Source of the DNA: an uncultured Peptococcaceae bacterium
GTDB taxonomy: Bacteria; Bacillota; Peptococcia; Peptococcales; Peptococcaceae
Reading direction: 5' to 3'
Assembly: GCA_937922955.1 (NCBI GenBank)
Contig: CALAKO010000180.1
Coordinates: 1-28,859 of the forward strand
Length of the DNA stretch: 28,859 nt
Shown: positions 7,883 to 14,164 of the stretch, one piece after another
Layout of the letters: every line of letters begins with the position of its first letter
How positions within the stretch are numbered: position 1 is the stretch's first letter
Program-made: the position numbers and the translations under genes
Notes under the pieces: model-generated
Told to the model about the DNA's origin: nothing
Seen by the model: only the letters and a program-made list of their open reading frames with translations
Database searches by the model: none

Positions 7883-8686
7883 ATGGAGCGGTATCTATCC
7901 ATCGGTGAGATGGCCAAAGCACGTGGGGTAAATGTGCAGTCGCTGCGATATTATGAAAAGCTGGGGATTTTGGTGCCAGAATACGTGAATCTGCAGAGTG
8001 GTTATCGCTATTATGCACCAGAGCAGATTATGATTTTGGACACGATCATTCTCTGTGTGGATTTAGGCATTCCGTTGAAACGGCTGAAGGATTATGTAGA
8101 CGATGCAGGGCAGCTGGAATTTGAACGTTTACTGGAAGATGGACGGCAGCAGGCGCAGGAAAAGATGAGAAAAATAGAGACGAGCCTGCACACCATTGAT
8201 CGAACGCTGCAGCATGTTCATGCGCAGAAAGATTATCTGGGACGGCAGGGGCATTATTCCCGATTTATTTTTGCACGCACGGTGCTAACGCTGCCTTGCC
8301 TGCAAACACCAAGCGGTGAAGTTTACGAGAAAACCCTTAGTAGTTTGTTTGATCTTGCTTACGAAAAGGGACTGAAAGCATCTTTTCCGCACGGCATCAT
8401 ATCGCATTACGAGGATGGGCGCTTTTGTGAGGCACGCATGTTTTTGGAGGTGCAGCCGGAAGACTCGGAATGGGTGGAGTGTTTACCAGCTGGCAAGTAT
8501 CATTGTTACCAGGAGAAGCGGGAAATTCACACCAATCCAGCTCGGGTATTTGCTGAAAACTTGAAGCAGCAGGGTGATGCAGAGATCATCGTTTCCAGTA
8601 TGTCACCAAGCTCCTACAAATACGATGAAGTGGTGTTGGAATTTCAGCTGTTGCAGACGATGCAGGCATCCGCGCAAGAAAAATAA
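7883..8686 (+). CDS. MerR family transcriptional regulator with C-terminal effector domain
   Basis: A 267-residue regulator. The N-terminal winged helix-turn-helix is clear (YLSIGEMAKARGVNVQSLRYYEKLGIL, then SGYRYYAPEQI), followed by the dimerisation coiled coil (about residues 75-120) and a roughly 140-residue C-terminal domain of the size and secondary-structure pattern expected for a BmrR/GyrI-like drug-binding fold. It therefore resembles multidrug sensors of the BmrR type rather than metal sensors; no CxxC-type metal ligands are seen in the C-terminus. An in-frame TTG lies 18 bases upstream, but AAGGAG with a 6-base gap marks the ATG at 7883. It is divergent from the MATE gene and probably controls both. 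Confidence 0.9.
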   Translation: MERYLSIGEMAKARGVNVQSLRYYEKLGILVPEYVNLQSGYRYYAPEQIMILDTIILCVDLGIPLKRLKDYVDDAGQLEFERLLEDGRQQAQEKMRKIETSLHTIDRTLQHVHAQKDYLGRQGHYSRFIFARTVLTLPCLQTPSGEVYEKTLSSLFDLAYEKGLKASFPHGIISHYEDGRFCEARMFLEVQPEDSEWVECLPAGKYHCYQEKREIHTNPARVFAENLKQQGDAEIIVSSMSPSSYKYDEVVLEFQLLQTMQASAQEK

Positions 8687-8687
8687 A

Positions 8688-8713
8688 AAAGATTGACCTT
8701 GCGGTCAATCTTA
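8688..8713 (-). terminator. Terminator reading on the minus strand (DUF1275 gene)
   Basis: Ten-pair stem AAGATTGACC / GGTCAATCTT with TTGC loop. The A-tract on its left becomes a T-tract when read on the minus strand, so it serves the minus-strand gene at 8770. Confidence 0.7.
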
Positions 8714-8732
8714 GAAGGGCTTTGGTTGTATA

Positions 8733-8761
8733 GCCGGTCTTCAACAAGAGGGCCGGTTTTT
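8733..8761 (+). terminator. Terminator after the MerR-type gene
   Basis: Imperfect hairpin built on CCGG (8734-8737) and CCGG (8753-8756) with inner TCTT/AAGA pairing, then five T residues. Confidence 0.65.
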
Positions 8762-8769
8762 GTGTGGAA

Positions 8770-9480
8770 TCACTGGCGTCCAGCGGCTTCATCGATCTCC
8801 ATACGGATGAACATGAGTGAAAAACTGATGAAAAGCAGCAGGCAGGAAATCCAAATGGTGTGCATAGCGAGCTTTGGCAGAAGAAGGGCACCGAGCACAG
8901 CACCGAGGGTGAAAAAGAGGATGATGCCCCAGTAGTAGGCGGCTTTGTGCAGAGTATCGGTGTTGCGGTTCTGGCGATATTTCACCAACGCCTCCATGCC
9001 GCTGCGGATGTTGCCAATGCACATGGTGCTGGCAAAGGAACAGCCGTGAACTTTGCGGAAGGTCTGCACCTGCATGGCGCAGGCGAAGGAAACCATGGCG
9101 TTGGCGAGCAGATTTAGGGATTCTGGAAGAATTCCTACAATGAGAAGGATGAATATTTCTAGAATCAATACCATCTGACGCCAATGCAACCACTGTGCCT
9201 GCTGAAAAGATTCGCGGATCATTTCGGCGACGGCCACGCCAAGGGCGAAAAACAGCAATGGAATCAAATAATGCAGTGATGCCGTCCAATGATGTTCATA
9301 GAGTGTCTGACCCAGCAGCACAAGATTGCCGGTCTGCGCATTGGCAAACACCTGCCCTCGGGAGATGTAGGTGTAAGCATCCTGCAGCCCGCCTGACAGC
9401 GACAGAAAACCAGCAGTAATAAACGACTCAGACATTTGGCCGGTCTGGCCTTGAAGAAATTGTTTCAAATGGAATTCCAT
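8770..9480 (-). CDS. DUF1275 (YoaK-like) membrane protein
   Basis: A 236-residue polytopic membrane protein. The N-terminal part SGGLQDAYTYISRGQVFANAQTGNLVLLGQ is the defining stretch of the DUF1275/YoaK family, and about six hydrophobic segments follow (LIPLLFFALGVAVAEMI, MVLILEIFILLIVGILPE and others), with CIGNIRSGMEALVKY in the second half repeating the ANAQTGN-type element. Function of the family is unknown. An ATG 30 bases further upstream (9510) is possible, but only 9480 has a ribosome site (AGAAGG, 10-base spacing). It stands alone, with a dyad (9512-9536) in its leader. Confidence 0.88.
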   Translation of the reverse strand: MEFHLKQFLQGQTGQMSESFITAGFLSLSGGLQDAYTYISRGQVFANAQTGNLVLLGQTLYEHHWTASLHYLIPLLFFALGVAVAEMIRESFQQAQWLHWRQMVLILEIFILLIVGILPESLNLLANAMVSFACAMQVQTFRKVHGCSFASTMCIGNIRSGMEALVKYRQNRNTDTLHKAAYYWGIILFFTLGAVLGALLLPKLAMHTIWISCLLLFISFSLMFIRMEIDEAAGRQ

Positions 9481-9511
9481 ATTGACGATACCTTCTTTGA
9501 TCAAAATCATC

Positions 9512-9536
9512 GTGTCGCTGTCTGATCAGGCGACAC
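9512..9536. promoter_or_regulatory. Dyad in the DUF1275 gene leader
   Basis: GTGTCGC and GCGACAC flank an 11-base centre that itself holds CTGATCAG. It lies between a TATACT-like -10 element on the minus strand (near 9546) and the start codon, so it would be an operator or a leader hairpin. Confidence 0.4.
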
Positions 9537-9585
9537 TGGTTATACAGTATAGCAGAGAGCGGAAGAAATTTCCATGTAAGAATGC

Positions 9586-9615
9586 AAAACGTTTCCGCAA
9601 TTGTGGAAACGTTTT
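9586..9615. terminator. Hairpin with T-tail in a divergent gap
   Basis: AAAACGTTTCC and GGAAACGTTTTT around GCAATTGT, with A-tract left and T-tract right. It looks like a bidirectional terminator, yet both flanking genes point away from it, so it may block read-through in both directions or act as an operator; it is 60 bases or more upstream of both likely transcription starts. Confidence 0.5.
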
Positions 9616-9654
9616 TGTGTTTAAAGAGGTTTTGTAAAGAAAGATGGATAATTA

Positions 9655-9687
9655 TGTGCACAAATTTTCTGCAAGAGATGATATAAT
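9655..9687 (+). promoter_or_regulatory. Extended -10 promoter of the ABC exporter operon
   Basis: TGATATAAT at 9679-9687 is a perfect -10 with the TG extension. No good -35 is seen; instead a palindrome TGTGCACA (9655-9662) sits in its place, a possible activator or repressor site. Confidence 0.6.
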
Positions 9688-9752
9688 TCATTATATAGAA
9701 ATGACTCTGTATTTTTGTTAAAGTTGGCTGAATGATAGAAAGGAACAGGACA

Positions 9753-10457
9753 GTGGAACCATTCATTCGTTTTAAAGACGTGAAGAAAATCTATCGTGTC
9801 GGTTCAGTGGATATTGAAGCGCTGCATGATGTGAGTTTTGAAGTGGAAAAAGGCGAAATCTGCATCATTGTTGGGGCGTCTGGTGCTGGGAAGACGACGC
9901 TGCTGAATATCCTTGGCGGCATGGATGCGCTGACGAGCGGTGAGGTGTGGCTGGATGGCAAGAATATTGCTGGATATTCGGACAAGCAGCTGACAACGTA
10001 TCGCCGTTACGATATTGGCTTTGTGTTCCAGTTTTACAATCTGATACCAAATCTGACGGCGCTGGAAAATGTGGAGCTGGCCACGCAGATTGGTTTGGAT
10101 CCTGCTGATCCGGCGACGGTGCTGGAAGAGGTTGGGCTTGGCGAGCGTAAGAATAATTTCCCGGCGCAACTGTCTGGTGGGGAGCAGCAGCGTGTGGCAA
10201 TCGCCCGTGCTTTGGCGAAAAATCCGAAGCTGTTGTTGTGCGACGAACCGACAGGAGCATTGGATTACAACACAGGCAAATTGATTCTGAAGCTGTTGCA
10301 GGACACCTGCCGTAAAAACAATATGACCGTTGTCATCGTTACTCATAACCTGGCTTTGTGTCCGATGGCGGATCGCGTGGTCCATGTAAAGAGCGGTCAG
10401 ATTCAGAAAGTGGAGCTGAACGAACATCCTATGTCCATCGATGACATCGAATGGTGA
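9753..10457 (+). CDS. ABC transporter ATP-binding protein, MacB/LolD type
   Basis: A 234-residue ATPase that powers the FtsX-fold permease encoded next. Walker A GASGAGKTT lies at residues 41-49, the Q-loop in GFVFQFYNLIPNLTALENV, signature LSGGEQQRVAIARAL, Walker B LLLCDEPTGALD and switch His in VIVTHN. DEPTGALD plus the FYNLIP Q-loop are typical of the MacB/LolD branch of mechanotransmission transporters. The ATG at 9732 has no ribosome site; GTG at 9753 is preceded by AGAAAGGA with 8 bases spacing and gives a standard N-terminus (MEPFIRFKDVKKIY), so GTG is chosen. The stop is 10 bases before the permease start. Substrate unknown: a peptide, lipid or signal is possible. Confidence 0.94.
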   Translation: MEPFIRFKDVKKIYRVGSVDIEALHDVSFEVEKGEICIIVGASGAGKTTLLNILGGMDALTSGEVWLDGKNIAGYSDKQLTTYRRYDIGFVFQFYNLIPNLTALENVELATQIGLDPADPATVLEEVGLGERKNNFPAQLSGGEQQRVAIARALAKNPKLLLCDEPTGALDYNTGKLILKLLQDTCRKNNMTVVIVTHNLALCPMADRVVHVKSGQIQKVELNEHPMSIDDIEW

Positions 10458-10467
10458 GGTGAGCGCA

Positions 10468-13059
10468 ATGACGAAAAGCTTACTAAAGTCGTCTCTGCGC
10501 GAGATCAAGTCAAGCTTTGGACGCTACATCGCTATTTTGGGCATTGTGGCGTTGGGGGTTGGCTTTTTCTCAGGGCTGATGGTCAGCGAAGAGGCGATGT
10601 TGAAAACAGGCGACACGTATCTAAATGAGCAGAATTTCTACGATTTTCGGCTAATGTCGACGTTGGGCTTTGACGACGACGACGTGACGGCGCTGCGCGA
10701 TGCGTCAGGTGTGACGGCGGCGGATGGAGCCTATCAGGTGGATGCACTGGTGAATGATGGCGGCGATGAAGAAAAAGTTGGCCGTTTTCATTCCATTACA
10801 GCGGACGTTAATAAATTGGCTCTGAAGGAAGGTCGCCTGCCAGAAAATGATAACGAGTGTGTCGTGGATTCGTCGTTTTATGCTGGCAGCAGCATTGGGG
10901 ACACTGTGACGGTTGTGGACAATAATGAGAAGGATACATTGGATGGGCTGTCACAGCATGAGATGAAAATTGTCGGCGTGGTGGAATCGCCTCTGTACAT
11001 GCGTGTTGGCCGTTACAGCAGTGAGATTGGCTCTGGCGAAGTCGAAGCCATTTACTATGTGCCAGAAAGCGTGTTCACGTCCGAATACTACACCGAAATG
11101 TATGTAAGCGTGAATACAGAAGGTGAAATCTACAGCGACGCATACGATGCGTCCATCGATGATGCGGAGCCAACCATCACCAAGGCGGCGGAAGACAGCG
11201 TTGATGGTCGTTATCAGGAGATTGTTAATGAGATTAATGATGGCCGAAAGCAAGCACAAGATGGTCTTGATCAAGCCAATACAGCATTAGAGACGGCGAA
11301 GAAGGCAGGAGCAGGCGAGGAAACCATTGCAAAGATCCAAGCTCAAGCCGATGAAGCGCAGAAAACTCTGGATGAGTTGACCGTGCCGGAAGAACCGGAG
11401 CTGTATGTGCTGACCCGCGACGAAGATGTGGGCTTCCAGTTCTTCAAGAGCGATTCCTCCATCGTTAGTTCGATCGCTAAAGTGTTCCCGATCTTCTTCT
11501 TCCTGGTGGCTGCTCTCGTTTGTGTCACAACGATGACGCGTATGATGAATGAGCAGCGCACGCAGATTGGTGTGCTCAAGTCGATGGGTTATGGCAATCG
11601 CAGTGTGATCATGAAATACATGATGTATTCCGGCAGCTCGGGGATTCTCGGTTGTTTGATTGGTTACTTCCTAGGTACTTGGGGCTTCCCAACCATTATC
11701 TGGAGTGCTTATCGCTATTACTACGCTTTGCCGGATCAGGTCATGTATGTGTTTAATGTGCCGCTCTTGCTGATCTCGTTGGCGGTGACCTTGCTCTGCA
11801 CCATCGGCGTCACCTGGCTGTGTGGCTACAGTGCGTTGACGCAGACGGCGGCAAACCTGATTCGTCCAAAGGCGCCAAAGGCTGGCAAGCGTAATCCATT
11901 TGAACGTGTGACACCGATCTGGAAGCGCCTGTCTTTCCTGCAGAAAATCACGGTGCGCAATCTTTTCCGTTATAAGGCGCGGTTCTTTATGATGATTCTT
12001 GGCATTGGCGGCTGTACGGCGCTGATTGTGACGGCGCTGGCTTTGCAGGACAACTTTATGGGAGTGTCCGATCAGCAGTTCAACGAAATCGATCTTTACG
12101 ACGCCACGGCATCGTTTAACGAAAGCCTTAGCGAAGAAGAAATGGCGGCCTTTTTGGATACAAACGGCGAACGTATCGCCGGTGCGTTGTTCAGCTGCAC
12201 CGGTAATATGGATATCTCCGCGAACGGTACCACCCACAGTGTGTCCATGAATGCACCGATCGATAATGGTCAGCTGGAAGACTTCTTCAGCTGGCACGCC
12301 GATGATACCACTTATGGCTTGCCTGAAAATGGCGAGATTTTACTCGACCGTGGGCTGGCGGATCGACTTGGGGTAACGGCTGGCGATGAAGTGACGGTGC
12401 GTGACAGCGACATGCACGAAGCAGTGCTGACGGTTAGCGGTGTTTACGACAACTACATTTCCAACAATGCCTACATTTCACGAGAAACGCTGGCCGATGA
12501 TTTTGGCAAAACCGATGTCAACAGTGCGTACATTAATTTCCAGGGCGATGGCGATGCGCATGAGATGGCGGCGCAATTGATGAGCGAAGACAGCAACATC
12601 ACCAATGTGTCTATTTCTCAAGACTCGATGGACATGTTCACCGACATGCTCGACAGCCTCAATGTTATTGTCCTTGTGGTCATTCTTTGCGCTGGTGCGC
12701 TGGCGTTCATCGTTCTCTACAATCTGACGAATATCAACATCAGTGAGCGTATTCGTGAGATTGCGACGTTGAAAGTGTTGGGTTTCTATTCTAAAGAGGC
12801 CAACGCTTATGTTTTCCGTGAGAATAACGCCCTGACTCTGATTGGTGCGTTGGTAGGGCTGGTCATTGGCAAATTCTTCCATGCGTTTGTCATGGGGCAG
12901 ATTGTTGTCGATGGGCTCACGTTTGATGCGTATGTCAGCCCACAGAATTATGGCCTGGCGTTGGTGTTGACCATTATCTTTGCTCTGATCACGCAGTTTA
13001 TCATGCGTCGAAAGATCGCAAAAATTCATATGGCGGAATCGCTGAAATCGGTTGAATAA
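10468..13059 (+). CDS. FtsX-family ABC transporter permease with long extracellular coiled coil
   Basis: An 863-residue permease. A first membrane helix near residues 18-38 (YIAILGIVALGVGFFSGLMV) is followed by a roughly 300-residue outside domain that ends in an Ala/Glu/Gln coiled coil (about residues 248-310). Two FtsX modules follow: residues about 335-460 (VFPIFFFLVAALVCVTTMTR, then RTQIGVLKSMGYGN) and about 730-860 (VIVLVVILCAGALAFIVLYN, then IREIATLKVLGFY). Each ends in the coupling-helix motif (VLKSMGYGN; TLKVLGFY). A second outside domain of about 190 residues lies between (about 530-725). This 2 x FtsX layout with a helical stalk is found in Firmicutes exporters of unknown cargo. GAGGTGAG precedes ATG 10468; the in-frame ATG 27 bases upstream lies inside the ATPase gene and lacks a ribosome site. 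Confidence 0.93.
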   Translation: MTKSLLKSSLREIKSSFGRYIAILGIVALGVGFFSGLMVSEEAMLKTGDTYLNEQNFYDFRLMSTLGFDDDDVTALRDASGVTAADGAYQVDALVNDGGDEEKVGRFHSITADVNKLALKEGRLPENDNECVVDSSFYAGSSIGDTVTVVDNNEKDTLDGLSQHEMKIVGVVESPLYMRVGRYSSEIGSGEVEAIYYVPESVFTSEYYTEMYVSVNTEGEIYSDAYDASIDDAEPTITKAAEDSVDGRYQEIVNEINDGRKQAQDGLDQANTALETAKKAGAGEETIAKIQAQADEAQKTLDELTVPEEPELYVLTRDEDVGFQFFKSDSSIVSSIAKVFPIFFFLVAALVCVTTMTRMMNEQRTQIGVLKSMGYGNRSVIMKYMMYSGSSGILGCLIGYFLGTWGFPTIIWSAYRYYYALPDQVMYVFNVPLLLISLAVTLLCTIGVTWLCGYSALTQTAANLIRPKAPKAGKRNPFERVTPIWKRLSFLQKITVRNLFRYKARFFMMILGIGGCTALIVTALALQDNFMGVSDQQFNEIDLYDATASFNESLSEEEMAAFLDTNGERIAGALFSCTGNMDISANGTTHSVSMNAPIDNGQLEDFFSWHADDTTYGLPENGEILLDRGLADRLGVTAGDEVTVRDSDMHEAVLTVSGVYDNYISNNAYISRETLADDFGKTDVNSAYINFQGDGDAHEMAAQLMSEDSNITNVSISQDSMDMFTDMLDSLNVIVLVVILCAGALAFIVLYNLTNINISERIREIATLKVLGFYSKEANAYVFRENNALTLIGALVGLVIGKFFHAFVMGQIVVDGLTFDAYVSPQNYGLALVLTIIFALITQFIMRRKIAKIHMAESLKSVE

Positions 13060-13066
13060 TACCTGT

Positions 13067-13098
13067 CCCCATTCGCCTGCGCGGATGGGGCGTTTTTG
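13067..13098 (+). terminator. Terminator of the ABC exporter operon
   Basis: CCCCATTCGC / GCGGATGGGG (10 pairs, one G-U) with a CTGC loop, then CG and five T. Confidence 0.9.
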
Positions 13099-13105
13099 TT
13101 ATAAT
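13097..13105 (+). promoter_or_regulatory. Extended -10 of the sirtuin gene
   Basis: TGTTATAAT (TG, one base, TATAAT) starts within the T-tail of the preceding terminator, 38 bases before the sirtuin start. No -35 is evident, since the upstream space is occupied by the terminator stem. An almost identical element, TGTTATAAT, recurs at 28323. Confidence 0.55.
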
Positions 13106-13143
13106 GAAGCCAACGATATTATGTATGAGAAGGAGGTTGTGCT

Positions 13144-13998
13144 ATGGAGGCGATCCATGAACTTTACGACGCATTGTGCAGCTGTGAATATGTGTTGGTG
13201 GGAGCAGGCGCAGGCTTGTCGGCGGCAGCTGGCATTAGTTTTGCCAATGAGGAGGTTTTTCGACGCGATTATCCGGCGCTTTGGGCGCAAGGTGTGCACA
13301 GCGACTATCAGACCTTCAGCTATAAGGGGTGGCTGCCGGGCCAGCGCTGGGGGTATCTGGCTCGGCACATCAAGGAGGTACTCTTGGACACACCGGCACT
13401 GCCGCTTTACAGTGATTTGAAAGATCTTTTAGAGGGCCTGAATTATTTTGTCATCACGTCCAACGTAGACCATCAATTTTTCAAGGCGAACTTTCCTGAA
13501 GAGCGTGTCTTTGAAGCTCAGGGGCACTACGGGCTGATGGTGTGCAGCGCTGGCTGCGCAGGCGACGAGTGGGACATTGCACCGCTGATCGAGCGCACGC
13601 TGCCGCATATCGCTGACGATCTTACTGTTGCCGAAGAGTGGCTGCCGCGTTGTCCGCACTGCGGTGCGTTGCTGCGCCCGGCCTTTCGCGACACCTGCGC
13701 TCACGCTGAGGGCGACCGACGCTACCACGATTTTCTCGCTGCCAGCGAGGACGCCAGCATTGCCATCGTCGAGTTCGGTGTGGGATTCAACAGCGCTGGC
13801 GTCATCCGCGTGCCGTTTGAGCGCATCACTGGCGAGCGTGATAAGGCGCGATTCTTCCGCGTGACGGTGGACTATGTTGACAGTGACATCGAGATCGCCT
13901 ATCCGGAGATTCCCAAGCCCATCGCCGACAAATCGCGTTCCATCAATCGCGATGCCGCTGAGGTGATTCGTGAACTGCTGGCGATGAAACGGCAGTAA
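13144..13998 (+). CDS. Sir2-family protein resembling class M (SirTM) sirtuins
   Basis: A 284-residue NAD-dependent Sir2-fold protein. Seen: the NAD loop VGAGAGLSAAAGIS (residues 19-32), TSNVDHQF with Asn107 and Asp109, and EAQGHYG where the usual catalytic histidine of ELHG is Gln126; a zinc ribbon C134-x3-C138 and C170-x2-C173; and EFGVGFNSAGVIRVPFE (residues 210-226) instead of the usual GTSL-type NAD loop. Known of the family: class M sirtuins (SirTM) carry Asn, Asp and Gln at these places, lack deacylase activity and ADP-ribosylate proteins, notably a lipoylated GcvH-like carrier. Inferred: this protein is a protein ADP-ribosyltransferase rather than a deacetylase. Unlike the described operons, no macrodomain, GcvH-like or lipoate ligase gene is adjacent. 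GGAGGT precedes the ATG, and it is flanked by terminators on both sides, so it is monocistronic. Confidence 0.88.
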   Translation: MEAIHELYDALCSCEYVLVGAGAGLSAAAGISFANEEVFRRDYPALWAQGVHSDYQTFSYKGWLPGQRWGYLARHIKEVLLDTPALPLYSDLKDLLEGLNYFVITSNVDHQFFKANFPEERVFEAQGHYGLMVCSAGCAGDEWDIAPLIERTLPHIADDLTVAEEWLPRCPHCGALLRPAFRDTCAHAEGDRRYHDFLAASEDASIAIVEFGVGFNSAGVIRVPFERITGERDKARFFRVTVDYVDSDIEIAYPEIPKPIADKSRSINRDAAEVIRELLAMKRQ

Positions 13999-14008
13999 AA
14001 ATAATCGT

Positions 14009-14040
14009 GCCAAGTTCTTTGCGGACTTGGCGATTTTTTT
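14009..14040 (+). terminator. Terminator of the sirtuin gene
   Basis: GCCAAGT / ACTTGGC with a 9-base loop, followed by GA and seven or more T. Confidence 0.88.
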
Positions 14041-14071
14041 GCAATATTTTTGCATTTTGCAGGGGATTGGA

Positions 14072-14100
14072 TTGACAGACGCCGCCTTTCATGATAAGTT
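14072..14100 (+). promoter_or_regulatory. Promoter of the glycyl radical enzyme operon
   Basis: -35 TTGACA (14072-14077), 17-base spacer ending in TGA, -10 TAAGTT (14095-14100), giving an extended -10. A second possible pair, TTGCAC (14121) and TAGAAT (14144), would leave only about 9 bases of leader, cutting into the ribosome site, and is less likely. Confidence 0.6.
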
Positions 14101-14122
14101 TTAGTATAGATTGATACAGTTT

Positions 14123-14138
14123 GCACCGAAAATGGTGC
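14123..14138. promoter_or_regulatory. Dyad in the leader of the glycyl radical enzyme operon
   Basis: GCACC-gaaaat-GGTGC, downstream of the promoter at 14072-14100 and 27 bases before the start codon. It could be a repressor site or a small leader hairpin; no regulator gene is adjacent. Confidence 0.4.
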
Positions 14139-14164
14139 TGTTATAGAATAGAGAGGTGTGCGCA

